This document shows, in pieces, positions 36,661 to 44,730 of a stretch of 64,000 nucleotides of DNA. The stretch lies in contig NZ_CP038015.1 in the NCBI RefSeq assembly GCF_004367585.1, positions 1,308,001-1,372,000 on the forward strand. Reading direction: 5' to 3'. The notes under the pieces were generated by a model that saw nothing but the letters and a program-made list of their open reading frames with translations, had not been told where the DNA came from and did no database searches. Position numbers and translations under genes: made by a program. This DNA is from Paenisporosarcina antarctica. Its GTDB lineage: Bacteria; Bacillota; Bacilli; Bacillales_A; Planococcaceae. Numbering within the stretch: position 1 is the stretch's first letter; each line of letters begins with the position of its first letter.

Positions 36661-37380
36661 TTAATTATCCGGCGAATTGAGAGAGTTTTTTTCATGGGTA
36701 AACAGTTGATACATCTTTACTAACGCACGCTTTTCAATTCGAGAGACATAGCTCCGAGAAATATTTAATTGCTTGGCGATCTGTTTTTGAGTCATGGGTT
36801 CAAATTGATTTAAGCCATAACGGCGTTCAATAATTTCAATTTCTCGTTTTTCTAGTTTTCCTAAAAGTCGATATAATCGTGCCTTTTGTTCTTTTTGTTC
36901 AAGGGTTTGTTGTGCGGTATCTTCATCAGTATGGAGTAAATCTGTAATTTGGAGAGAATGGCCATCTTTATCTGTACCAATTGGCTCGAAAAGAGAGACA
37001 TCTTTTTGAACTTTTTTCTGAGAACGTAAATGCATAAGAATTTCGTTTTCAATGCAGCGAGCTGCGTATGTTGCGAGGCGTGTTTTTTTATCTGGTGTAT
37101 AACTTGCGACGGCTTTCATTAATCCAATTGTACCAATTGATATGAAATCATCGAGTTGTTCATGTTTGGGATGAAATTTTTTGACAATATGTGCGACAAG
37201 TCGCATATTGCGTTCGATTAATTCATGTTTGGCTTCTTCTTCACCTGCTAAGCAACGTTTCACATATATGGCTTCATCTTCTTGGGAGAGAGGTTTTCGA
37301 AACGCCTGACCCTTCAAGTAACCGATAAAAACAGGGATTTCAATCCATAATTGAATGACAGCAGACAATAATCCACTCAT
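36661..37380 (-). CDS. sigK: Sporulation sigma factor SigK, intact single reading frame
   Basis: SigK directs late mother-cell transcription during endospore formation. From ATG 37380 the pro-protein has 239 residues. It starts with the hydrophobic pro-sequence (LLSAVIQLWIEIPVFIGYLKGQAF), cut by SpoIVFB in known systems. Region 2 (NMRLVAHIVKKF, ISIGTIGLMKAV, LATYAARCIENEILMHLRS) and region 4 (LNISRSYVSRIEKRALVKM) are complete. GGAGGTG lies 9 nt before the ATG. In B. subtilis the gene is split by the skin element; here the frame is continuous. It converges on mtnN and follows pssA on the same strand. Confidence 0.96.
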   Translation of the reverse strand: MSGLLSAVIQLWIEIPVFIGYLKGQAFRKPLSQEDEAIYVKRCLAGEEEAKHELIERNMRLVAHIVKKFHPKHEQLDDFISIGTIGLMKAVASYTPDKKTRLATYAARCIENEILMHLRSQKKVQKDVSLFEPIGTDKDGHSLQITDLLHTDEDTAQQTLEQKEQKARLYRLLGKLEKREIEIIERRYGLNQFEPMTQKQIAKQLNISRSYVSRIEKRALVKMYQLFTHEKNSLNSPDN

Positions 37381-37410
37381 GATGACGTGCACCTCCATGT
37401 CGTCTTTTGT

Positions 37411-37419
37411 CACTATATG
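37411..37419 (-). promoter_or_regulatory. SigE/SigK-type -10 candidate for sigK
   Basis: On the minus strand CATATAGTG precedes the sigK start by about 30 nt and fits the mother-cell -10 pattern CATANNNT. A clear -35 is not seen. sigK is known to be transcribed by SigE and SigK, so the location is sensible. Confidence 0.4.
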
Positions 37420-37439
37420 ATAGCGATGTTTAAAGCATG

Positions 37440-37467
37440 AAAAAAACGACCGCAATTTGCGGTCGTT
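37440..37467 (-). terminator. Terminator of pssA
   Basis: On the minus strand the pssA stop TAA is followed by CGACCGC, a short AT loop, GCGGTCG and TTTTTTT. It isolates pssA from sigK just downstream. Confidence 0.9.
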
Positions 37468-38005
37468 ACACTTTTCTTAATGTAAATGTACTAATCATTA
37501 AAATTGCCAAGGTTGGCATGAGAAACATATATAAAACAGGTGTGAATAGTGACAACCCAAAATAAGAAAGCGTCAGTAAGGTTCCTGCAGCGGTAATTGG
37601 GAGTCCTGTAAAGTAGCCAGTTGTTTCCATCGTATTAAAGCGTGCTAAGCGAAAAGCTCCACTTGCGATATAAATGATGGCAAAGACCATTCCAGCTGTT
37701 CCAAATTCAACTAAAACAATCATGTAAACGAGAATCGCAGGAGCAATGCCGAATGAGATGATATCACTCATGGAATCAAGTTGTTTCCCAAGTTCTGATT
37801 CTTGACTATATTTACGAGCAACTATTCCGTCGTAACGGTCTAGTAAAGCTGCGATAAATATAAACAAAACACTATAGCTATATGATTCGTTTAATGTAGT
37901 CATGATTGAAGCTCCACCAAAAGATAAGTTTCCAATGGTAATCATATTTGCTGCATTAGCTTTCATTTTCTTGATTGTGAGATCCACGCGTTGGAATAAA
38001 AACAA
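37466..38005 (-). CDS. pssA: CDP-diacylglycerol-serine O-phosphatidyltransferase
   Basis: Makes phosphatidylserine from CDP-diacylglycerol and serine in the membrane. The 179-residue protein has the CDP-alcohol phosphotransferase signature: LDRYDGIVARKYSQE followed by SELGKQLDSMSDIISFG, which supplies the spaced Asp residues and G. Several hydrophobic helices surround it. Start is TTG 38005, 7 nt after GAAGGAGTG. The divergent neighbour psd performs the next step, so the pair makes phosphatidylethanolamine. Confidence 0.95.
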   Translation of the reverse strand: MFLFQRVDLTIKKMKANAANMITIGNLSFGGASIMTTLNESYSYSVLFIFIAALLDRYDGIVARKYSQESELGKQLDSMSDIISFGIAPAILVYMIVLVEFGTAGMVFAIIYIASGAFRLARFNTMETTGYFTGLPITAAGTLLTLSYFGLSLFTPVLYMFLMPTLAILMISTFTLRKV

Positions 38006-38096
38006 TGGAAAACACTCCTTCGTGTATACAGTATTTTTTTATTATACTTCTTTTTGCTAAAAAAAGGTAGAGCATATTTAGAATAGGCGGGTTAAC

Positions 38097-38879
38097 ATGA
38101 AACACAAAGTGTACCAATCACTAATTGAATTAACGAACGGAAAATGGTCCTCGCTAGCAATCCAACGATTTGCAAAATCAAGCTGGAGTCGAAAAATTAT
38201 TCCATCATATATACGTACATATAGAATTGAAATGAAGGAAGTTTCCCAGTCTATTGATACATTTCCAACATTGCATGATTTTTTTATTCGGAAAATTGAA
38301 TCGCAATATCACCCAATCGTAAATGGAGAAATGGTAGCAAGTAGTCCTGTAGATGGAAAAGTAGAGTCGGCAGGTTCTATTACTTCCAATGGTACATTTT
38401 TAGTGAAGGAAAAAGCGTATACAGTGACTAATCTTCTGGGTAATGTAGATCAAGCTTCTCATTATATAGATGGTACCTATATTGTGTTTTATTTAAGTCC
38501 TGCCGATTATCATCGCATTCATAGCCCGGTAAATGGCCATGTTAAAAAACAAGTGACTCTTGGTGAGAAATCATATCCAGTAAATCAGGCAGGTTTAACG
38601 TATGGAAAAACCCCGATTAGTGGAAATTATCGTCAAATCACTAATTTAATTTGCTCGAATCTAAAACATTGTGCTGTCATAAGTGTTGGTGCCATGTTCG
38701 TCAATTCAATTCAAATGACTAACACATCACGAGACTGGAAAAAAGGCGAAGAAATTGGTTATTTTACTTTTGGTTCTACAGTAGTTTTACTATTCGAAAA
38801 AAATGCGTTTCAACTTGATTCATCCATTACTCCTGGTTCTCGAGTACGAGTGGGTGAGAAAATAGGGAGTATGTTATAA
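38097..38879 (+). CDS. psd: Phosphatidylserine decarboxylase proenzyme
   Basis: Converts phosphatidylserine to phosphatidylethanolamine. The 260-residue proenzyme has the DYHRIHSPVNG motif (about 138-148) and the self-cleavage site in FTFGSTVVLLFE near residue 225, where cleavage before Ser makes the pyruvoyl group. The Gly-Ser-Thr triad is intact, though the usual LGST reads FGST. Start ATG 38097 has only a weak GGCGGG upstream. It is divergent from pssA with 91 bp between. Confidence 0.95.
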   Translation: MKHKVYQSLIELTNGKWSSLAIQRFAKSSWSRKIIPSYIRTYRIEMKEVSQSIDTFPTLHDFFIRKIESQYHPIVNGEMVASSPVDGKVESAGSITSNGTFLVKEKAYTVTNLLGNVDQASHYIDGTYIVFYLSPADYHRIHSPVNGHVKKQVTLGEKSYPVNQAGLTYGKTPISGNYRQITNLICSNLKHCAVISVGAMFVNSIQMTNTSRDWKKGEEIGYFTFGSTVVLLFEKNAFQLDSSITPGSRVRVGEKIGSML

Positions 38880-38915
38880 TCATTACAGAAAAAAGGTTGA
38901 ACGGAGTGTGTCACG

Positions 38916-39437
38916 GTGTACAAAAAATTTTTACCAAGCGAATTTGTGAATAATGTATTTGACATTTCACCTGAACGATTACTTGAAAAAGGAATTCGCG
39001 GAATCATAACAGATTTAGATAACACACTTGTTGAATGGGATCGTCCTGAGGCAACTCCAAAACTTGTGAACTGGTTAAAAAGCATGAAAGACGCAGGGAT
39101 TCAAGTAACAATTGTTTCTAATAATAGCGAGCTTCGAGTGAAATCTTTCGCAGATCCACTTGGTATTCCATTCATATATAAAGCACGTAAACCAATGGGC
39201 AAAGCGTTTCGTAAAGCACTTAACACGATGGATGTAAAAAAGGAAGAAGTTGTCGTTATTGGAGATCAACTTTTAACGGATGTTGTTGGTGGGAATCGCA
39301 TTAATTTGCACACAATTTTAGTATTACCAGTAGCAAAATCAGACGGTTTTTTCACGAAATTTAATCGTTTGGTTGAACGACGAATATTTAAAGCTTTAAA
39401 AAGAAGAGGTTATGTAACTTGGGAGGAAGAAGTTTGA
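38916..39437 (+). CDS. yqeG: YqeG family HAD-type phosphatase
   Basis: A HAD superfamily subfamily IIIA protein (173 residues) with motif I TDLDNTLVEWD (about 31-41), motif II VSNNSE, and the late VVVIGDQLLTDVVGGN. The actinobacterial/yeast relatives act as phosphatidylglycerophosphate phosphatases; the substrate in Bacillales is not settled. Start GTG 38916 has CGGAGTG upstream. It leads the yqeG-yqeH-aroE-yhbY-nadD-yqeK-rsfS-yqeM operon and overlaps yqeH by 4 nt. Confidence 0.93.
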   Translation: MYKKFLPSEFVNNVFDISPERLLEKGIRGIITDLDNTLVEWDRPEATPKLVNWLKSMKDAGIQVTIVSNNSELRVKSFADPLGIPFIYKARKPMGKAFRKALNTMDVKKEEVVVIGDQLLTDVVGGNRINLHTILVLPVAKSDGFFTKFNRLVERRIFKALKRRGYVTWEEEV

Positions 39438-40537
39438 CAACTATACCAACATGTATCGGATGCGGTACACAAATACAAACAAATGATCTGAAAGCACCTG
39501 GCTTTGCGCCACAGTCTTCGCTAGAAAAAGAAATAATCATATGCCAACGTTGTTTTCGCTTAAAAAATTATAACGAATTACAACCGGTATCATTAACAGA
39601 CGATGATTTTTTACGTATTTTAAATAGTCTTGGAAATGAGCAGGGGTTAATTGTGAAAATTGTCGATATCTTTGATTTCAATGGCAGTTGGTTACCGGGT
39701 TTACACCGCTTTGTAGGGAATAACCCAATATTACTAGTGGCGAACAAAGTAGATTTGCTACCTAAATCAGTCAAAAAACATCGCGTGATTAAATGGCTAC
39801 AACAAGAAGCAAAAAAACTTGGCTTGAAACCAGTTGAAGTGATGTTAGTTAGTGCTCATAAAGGTACGGGAATGGTTGAAGCTATGGAAGCTATAGATCG
39901 CCTTCGAGATGGTAAAAATGCTTATGTGGTTGGTTGTACAAACGTCGGAAAGTCAACGTTCATTAATCGTATTATCAAGCAGGTTACAGGTGAAAAAGAA
40001 GTGATTACAACTTCTCACTTCCCAGGTACAACACTTGATTTAATTGAAATACCGTTAGACGATAATCAATCTCTTTATGATACGCCAGGGATTATCAATC
40101 ATCATCAAATGGCTCATTATTTAGATTCATCTGAACTTAAATCAATTATGCCCAAAAATGAAATCAAGCCAAAAATATTCCAGTTAAATGCGGGCCAAAC
40201 GTTATTTTTAGGCGGTCTAGCTCGATTTGACTTTATTCAAGGTGAACGCTCATCGTTTACAGTTCATATTTCTAATGAATTAAATATTCACCGAACGAAA
40301 CTTGAAAATGCTGATAGCTTATATGCTGAACATTTAGGCGAAATGCTAGCACCACCATCTACAAAATTTAAAGACAAGTTCCCATCACTTGTGCGTCATG
40401 AATTTTCGATTAAAGCAGAGAAGACAGATATTGTGTTTTCAGGTTTAGGGTGGATTACTGTCAATCAACCAAATGTGGTCATAGCAGCATATGCTCCTAA
40501 AGGCGTAGAAATACAAATTCGTCCATCGCTAATATAG
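39434..40537 (+). CDS. yqeH: Ribosome biogenesis GTPase YqeH
   Basis: A circularly permuted GTPase needed for 30S subunit assembly. The 367 residues have an N-terminal zinc finger (CIGCG near 7 and CQRCF near 38), then permuted G motifs: G4 NKVDLLP, G5 SAHKGTG, G1 VGCTNVGKSTFINR, G3 DTPGIINH. A C-terminal RNA-binding domain follows. Start is TTG 39434, 7 nt after GGGAGG and overlapping the yqeG stop; a longer frame from TTG 39419 would start before the ribosome binding site. Confidence 0.95.
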   Translation: MTTIPTCIGCGTQIQTNDLKAPGFAPQSSLEKEIIICQRCFRLKNYNELQPVSLTDDDFLRILNSLGNEQGLIVKIVDIFDFNGSWLPGLHRFVGNNPILLVANKVDLLPKSVKKHRVIKWLQQEAKKLGLKPVEVMLVSAHKGTGMVEAMEAIDRLRDGKNAYVVGCTNVGKSTFINRIIKQVTGEKEVITTSHFPGTTLDLIEIPLDDNQSLYDTPGIINHHQMAHYLDSSELKSIMPKNEIKPKIFQLNAGQTLFLGGLARFDFIQGERSSFTVHISNELNIHRTKLENADSLYAEHLGEMLAPPSTKFKDKFPSLVRHEFSIKAEKTDIVFSGLGWITVNQPNVVIAAYAPKGVEIQIRPSLI

Positions 40538-40549
40538 GGGGCAGCTAAC

Positions 40550-41392
40550 TTGAAAAAATGGTACGCGGTTATCGGTGACCCGATCTCTCATTCAATGTCA
40601 CCAAGCATGCATAGTAAGTGGTTTTCCGATTTAACAATCGACTCCACTTACATTCCTGTGCAAGTCAAAAAAGAAAAACTAGCCGATGCTGTTCACTCAT
40701 TAAAATCTTTAGGAGCAAGTGGTTGGAATGTAACGATTCCACATAAAGAAGCCATTTTGCCATTTTTAGATCAAATAGATTCTTCAGCACAACTAATGGG
40801 CGCAGTTAATACAGTTGTTGTAGAGGAGAATGGCACATTAACAGGTTACAATACGGATGGCATTGGGTTCGTTAATTCACTAGAAGAAGCAATGGGTTTA
40901 AATCTTAAAGAACTGCCTATTTTAATCATTGGTGCTGGTGGAGCAGCAAGAGGAATTGCTTTTGCATTAAAAGAGCAAGGCTATGTAAATCTCTCATGTG
41001 CAAACCGCAGTTTTTCAAATGCACAACGTTTAATCACTGATTTGACAAGTGGCCGTGCCCTATCGCTAGAGCAAGCAGAAGTTGAACTGGGAGACTTTAA
41101 AATCATCATACAAACAACGCCAGCTGGTATGCTAACAACTAATGTAAACATGCCTTTGTCACTTAAAAATGTAACATCTTCAGCAATTGTTGCAGATATT
41201 GTGTATAATCCATTATTGACGCCTTTTTTGGCTGAAGCAAAAGATCGAGGAGCACGTTGTTTGAATGGAGTGGGGATGTTTGTGCACCAAGGAGCATTGT
41301 CATTTCAAAAGTGGACAAATCGCAAACCAGATACGAAGCAAACTATAGAGCAAGTCGAACAAATACTAGGAGGTCCACATGTTAACAGGTAA
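40550..41392 (+). CDS. aroE: Shikimate dehydrogenase
   Basis: Reduces 3-dehydroshikimate with NADPH in aromatic biosynthesis. The 280 residues show the substrate-binding GDPISHSMSPSMHS, catalytic Lys in NVTIPHKEAI (about 66), Asp in NTDGIGFVNS (about 102), the NADP loop IIGAGGAARGIAFAL, and the ANRS segment. Start TTG 40550 with GGGGGCAG upstream. It overlaps the next gene by 14 nt. Confidence 0.96.
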   Translation: MKKWYAVIGDPISHSMSPSMHSKWFSDLTIDSTYIPVQVKKEKLADAVHSLKSLGASGWNVTIPHKEAILPFLDQIDSSAQLMGAVNTVVVEENGTLTGYNTDGIGFVNSLEEAMGLNLKELPILIIGAGGAARGIAFALKEQGYVNLSCANRSFSNAQRLITDLTSGRALSLEQAEVELGDFKIIIQTTPAGMLTTNVNMPLSLKNVTSSAIVADIVYNPLLTPFLAEAKDRGARCLNGVGMFVHQGALSFQKWTNRKPDTKQTIEQVEQILGGPHVNR

Positions 41393-41678
41393 ACAAAAAC
41401 GTTTTTTACGAAGCGAAGCTCATCATTTATCAGCTATTTTTCAAGTTGGAAAAGGTGGAGTAAATGAACATTTAATTAAACATATTGAAGAAGCGATCGA
41501 AACTCGTGAATTAATTAAAATCAGCATCTTGCAAAATTGTGAAGATGATAAACAAGAAGTAGCAGAACAATTAGCAAAAGGTACGAAATCAGAACTAGTT
41601 CAATTAATTGGTTTAACAATTGTGTTATACAAACCATCAGTAAACAATAGAAAAATCGTGTTACCAACAAGAGGCTAA
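41379..41678 (+). CDS. YhbY/CRM domain RNA-binding protein (YqeI)
   Basis: The 99-residue protein is a single CRM (YhbY) domain with the GxxG-type loop IFQVGKGGVNE and the start LTGKQKRFLRSEAHHL. The E. coli homologue binds pre-50S ribosomes. AGGAGG sits 5 nt before ATG 41379 within the end of aroE. Only 2 nt separate it from nadD. Confidence 0.94.
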   Translation: MLTGKQKRFLRSEAHHLSAIFQVGKGGVNEHLIKHIEEAIETRELIKISILQNCEDDKQEVAEQLAKGTKSELVQLIGLTIVLYKPSVNNRKIVLPTRG

Positions 41679-41680
41679 CG

Positions 41681-42247
41681 ATGAAAGAAGTGTGCATTTT
41701 TGGAGGAACTTTTAATCCGCCACATATTGGACATTTAATTATGGCGAATGAAGTTTATCATGCATTTCATTTTGATGAGATCCGCTTTATGCCGAATGCA
41801 AAACCGCCCCATAAAGAAGCGACTCAGCTAGCCACAGGTGAACAACGACTTCGCATGATTGAACTAGCAGTTGAACCATTCTCTTATTTCACTGTGGAAG
41901 CGCTTGAAATAAAGCGCGGTGGGGTATCCTATACGATTGATACGATGAAGGAATTGCAAACGCGAGAACCACTTACGAAATTTAGTTTTCTAATTGGTGC
42001 GGATATGATTGCCTATTTGGATAAATGGTTTGAGATAGATGAGCTTGTAAAGGGTATTCGTTTGATTGGCGTACGTCGTCCAGGATATGACGAAAAATCG
42101 AAATATCCGGTCACATTAATCGATGCACCACTAATTGATTTATCATCATCGATGTTACGTAATCGTCTAAAAGAAGGTAAAGATGTTTCCCTACTTATCC
42201 CGGAAAGTGTAAAAACGTATATTCGTCAGGAGAAGTTGTATGAATAG
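41681..42247 (+). CDS. nadD: Nicotinate-nucleotide adenylyltransferase
   Basis: Forms deamido-NAD from nicotinate mononucleotide and ATP. The 188 residues have the nucleotidyltransferase motif GGTFNPPHIGHLIMAN (about 7-22) and the C-terminal LSSSMLRNRLKEGKDV (the ISSTxIR equivalent). It overlaps yqeK by 8 nt. Start ATG 41681. Confidence 0.96.
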   Translation: MKEVCIFGGTFNPPHIGHLIMANEVYHAFHFDEIRFMPNAKPPHKEATQLATGEQRLRMIELAVEPFSYFTVEALEIKRGGVSYTIDTMKELQTREPLTKFSFLIGADMIAYLDKWFEIDELVKGIRLIGVRRPGYDEKSKYPVTLIDAPLIDLSSSMLRNRLKEGKDVSLLIPESVKTYIRQEKLYE

Positions 42248-42809
42248 AGATGATTTGTTAAATGCTATACGTACAAGAATGCCTGAAAAAAGATATGTGC
42301 ATACTTTAGGAGTAATGGAAACTGCTATTGGATTAGCGAAAGTGTATGGTGAATCTGAAAAAGCTGCAGAACTTGCTGCTATTTTACATGATGTCGTGAA
42401 ATTTGCAGATCGAGACTGGATGAAACAAACCATGATCGAACAGCAAATGGAGCCAACACTTTTAACATTTCACCATGAATTGTGGCATGCTCCTGTGGGG
42501 GCATTCCTAGCTCAGCAGGAATTTGGGGTAACAAATCAAGATGTCTTAAATGCAATTTGCTACCATACCACTGGTCGTAAATATATGTCCAAACTTGAGA
42601 AAATCATTTATTGTGCTGATATGATTGAACCAAATCGAAAATTTTCAGGTGTCGATGAATTAAGACAGCAAGCTGACCAAGGACTCGAATTATTAATGAA
42701 GGCTTGTGTAAAACATTCCATTCAATTTTTAATAAAAAAAAATCAACCGGTATATCCGGATTCCATTCATTGTTACAATGATTTGGTTACACGAAAGGAA
42801 AATGACTGA
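42240..42809 (+). CDS. yqeK: HD-domain hydrolase YqeK (diadenosine tetraphosphatase)
   Basis: The 189-residue HD-domain protein has RYVHTLGVMETAIGLA (metal His), the HD pair in AAILHDVVKFADRDW, and the later HAPVGAFLAQQEF. Members of this family hydrolyse Ap4A symmetrically in Gram-positive bacteria. Start ATG 42240 lies within nadD after AGGAG. It is followed directly by rsfS (no gap). Confidence 0.94.
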   Translation: MNRDDLLNAIRTRMPEKRYVHTLGVMETAIGLAKVYGESEKAAELAAILHDVVKFADRDWMKQTMIEQQMEPTLLTFHHELWHAPVGAFLAQQEFGVTNQDVLNAICYHTTGRKYMSKLEKIIYCADMIEPNRKFSGVDELRQQADQGLELLMKACVKHSIQFLIKKNQPVYPDSIHCYNDLVTRKEND

Positions 42810-43160
42810 ATGACAGTTCCAACATTATTAGAAATAGCGTATAAAGCAGCAGATGACAAACGTGCAGAAGATATCATCGTATTAAATATGCAAGGTGTAT
42901 CTTTAATTGCAGATTACTTTGTGATTTGTCATGCAAACTCTGACCGTCAAGTACAAGCAATTGCAAAAGAAATGGCAGACCAAGCAGGAGAAGCTGGATA
43001 TGATGTAAAACGTCTAGAAGGCTATGACGCAGCTCGTTGGGTATTAGTCGATATGGGTGACGTTGTTGCACATGTATTCCACAAAGACGAACGTCAATTT
43101 TATAACTTAGAACGTTTATGGGGAGATGCACCAATTATCTCTGTAAACTTAGAAGCGTAA
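42810..43160 (+). CDS. rsfS: Ribosome silencing factor RsfS
   Basis: RsfS binds ribosomal protein L14 and blocks subunit joining in starved cells. The 116-residue protein carries the Iojap/DUF143 core: DIIVLNMQGVSLIADYFVIC, VKRLEGYDAARWVLVDMGDV, and VAHVFHKDERQFYNLERLWGD. ATG 42810 abuts the yqeK stop. Confidence 0.96.
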   Translation: MTVPTLLEIAYKAADDKRAEDIIVLNMQGVSLIADYFVICHANSDRQVQAIAKEMADQAGEAGYDVKRLEGYDAARWVLVDMGDVVAHVFHKDERQFYNLERLWGDAPIISVNLEA

Positions 43161-43897
43161 TGTCTAGTTACAAAGAGTTTGCGCACGTTTATGATGCATT
43201 AATGACCGACATACCTTATGACAATTATGTTCATAAGGTTGTTTCATGTGTAGAAAATGTGAAAGGTAAATCTCTTTTAGATATTGGTTGTGGAACCGGA
43301 GTCCTGTCTGCAAAATTTGCAGAACAGGGTTTTCTTGTTCAAGCTGTAGATTTATCTGAAGAGATGCTTGCAATGGCGTCTGAGCGTTTTCAAACAGAAG
43401 GCTTTCATATTCCTTTATTTCATATGTCTATGACTGAATTAGAAGGTTTTCAAGATTTAGATGTTGCGATTCTTTCGATAGATTCGTTAAATTATTTAGA
43501 AGATGAAGATCAAGTTCTTCAAACATTACACAACATATATCAATTGTTGACTGAAGATGGTCAGCTATTTTTTGACGTTCATTCTATTTTTAAAATGGAT
43601 GAATTGTTTTTAGATGGACCATTTACATATGAAGATGAAAATGTTGCCTATATTTGGCATACTGAAGAAGGCGAACATCCACATTCCATCTATCATGATT
43701 TAACATTCTTTATGAAAAACTCAAATGGCTCATATGATCGTTTTGAAGAAAGTCATTTTCAGCGCTCGTTTGATGTAAGTACGTATCTATCATTTTTACA
43801 AAAAGCTGGTTTTACTCGAATTGAAGTAACAGCAGACTGGACAAATGAATCTCCCAAAAAAGACAGTGAACGTATTTTTTTTCATGCAATTAAATAA
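43160..43897 (+). CDS. yqeM: SAM-dependent methyltransferase (YqeM)
   Basis: A class I methyltransferase of unknown substrate, 245 residues from ATG 43160, which overlaps the rsfS stop by one base (TAATG). The SAM-binding motif is LLDIGCGTGVLSAKFAEQG (about 40-58), followed by VQAVDLSEEML and AILSIDSLNYL. It closes the yqeG operon, as in B. subtilis. The family is sometimes placed near ribosomal or tRNA functions by context, but no activity can be inferred here. Confidence 0.92.
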   Translation: MSSYKEFAHVYDALMTDIPYDNYVHKVVSCVENVKGKSLLDIGCGTGVLSAKFAEQGFLVQAVDLSEEMLAMASERFQTEGFHIPLFHMSMTELEGFQDLDVAILSIDSLNYLEDEDQVLQTLHNIYQLLTEDGQLFFDVHSIFKMDELFLDGPFTYEDENVAYIWHTEEGEHPHSIYHDLTFFMKNSNGSYDRFEESHFQRSFDVSTYLSFLQKAGFTRIEVTADWTNESPKKDSERIFFHAIK

Positions 43898-43942
43898 ACT
43901 CTCCTTTTTTTATCAATATCTTAAAAGAAAACTTTCCAATTT

Positions 43943-43987
43943 AGAGCAATTCGTTTATAGTATGTTTAACTCCATAAGAATTGCTCT
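43943..43987 (+). promoter_or_regulatory. Inverted repeat in the comEA leader
   Basis: AGAGCAATTC (43943-43952) and GAATTGCTCT (43978-43987) are perfect 10-bp inverted repeats separated by 25 bp that include the -10-like TATAGTAT (43957-43964). The right arm ends 7 nt before the comEA ribosome binding site AAAGGA (43995-44000). Nearby AAAAGAAAACTTT (43924-43936) is close to, but not a perfect match for, the ComK AT-box AAAAN5TTTT. Confidence 0.5.
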
Positions 43988-44009
43988 CTGTAGGAAAGGA
44001 TGACCCAGT

Positions 44010-44657
44010 CTGAATCCTTCATGGATAAAAAAACATACGAATAAATTAGTACTTGTATGTGCTGTAATCATTTTGGCTATTTTATTATTTCAACCCTTTT
44101 CCCACAAACCGGACCCCCCACTTGCCGGTACGCTTGAAACCATCCAAAACCCTATCCCAAGTACAATCCCAAATGAGAAACATCCTGAAACAAGTCCAGT
44201 CAGTATTAAAGAAAATGAATCTGTTGTCGTTGATGTAAAAGGACAAGTCCATAAACCTGGTATGTATACATTACCAATGGGCAGTCGTGTACTTGACGCA
44301 CTCCAAATTGCAGGAGGGATACTTCCAACTGCAGAAGACAAAGAGTTGAATTTTGCTGCGAAGTTAGTTGATGAGATGGTGATTTATGTGCCGTTCATTG
44401 GAGAAATTGATGTACCTACGACAGTTGTTACAAAGCCAGGTACGACGACGGAATCACAATCCACAATCATCAACATCAATACGGCGGATGAAACGACATT
44501 AACGACGCTTTCTGGTATTGGTCCGTCTAAGGCAAACGCTATTGTTACTTACCGTGATGAAAAGGGACTTTTTCAATCCATCGATGAACTAAAAAAAGTA
44601 ACGGGTATTGGTGATTTAACATTTGAAAAATTAAAAGACTTTATTTCGGTTGAATAA
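44010..44657 (+). CDS. comEA: ComEA, DNA receptor for transformation (apparent CTG start)
   Basis: ComEA is a membrane-anchored DNA-binding protein of the competence machinery. From CTG 44010 it has 215 residues (B. subtilis: 205): a short start LNPSWIKKH, one membrane helix (NKLVLVCAVIILAILLF), a linker, a SLBB domain (VVDVKGQVHKPGMYTL ... VYVPF-like), and a C-terminal helix-hairpin-helix pair (ININTADETTLTTLSGIG, SIDELKKVTGIGDLTFEKL). The frame has no ATG, GTG or TTG before TTG 44073, which would cut into the helix. CTG 44010 is 9 nt after AAAGGA and the frame is closed by TGA at 44001. Confidence 0.85.
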   Translation: MNPSWIKKHTNKLVLVCAVIILAILLFQPFSHKPDPPLAGTLETIQNPIPSTIPNEKHPETSPVSIKENESVVVDVKGQVHKPGMYTLPMGSRVLDALQIAGGILPTAEDKELNFAAKLVDEMVIYVPFIGEIDVPTTVVTKPGTTTESQSTIININTADETTLTTLSGIGPSKANAIVTYRDEKGLFQSIDELKKVTGIGDLTFEKLKDFISVE

Positions 44658-44730
44658 AATCATATTCAATTGACGTGTGAAACATATTCCCACTAAACTA
44701 GATAAGAGTTTACAATCAGGGGGCGTTATT

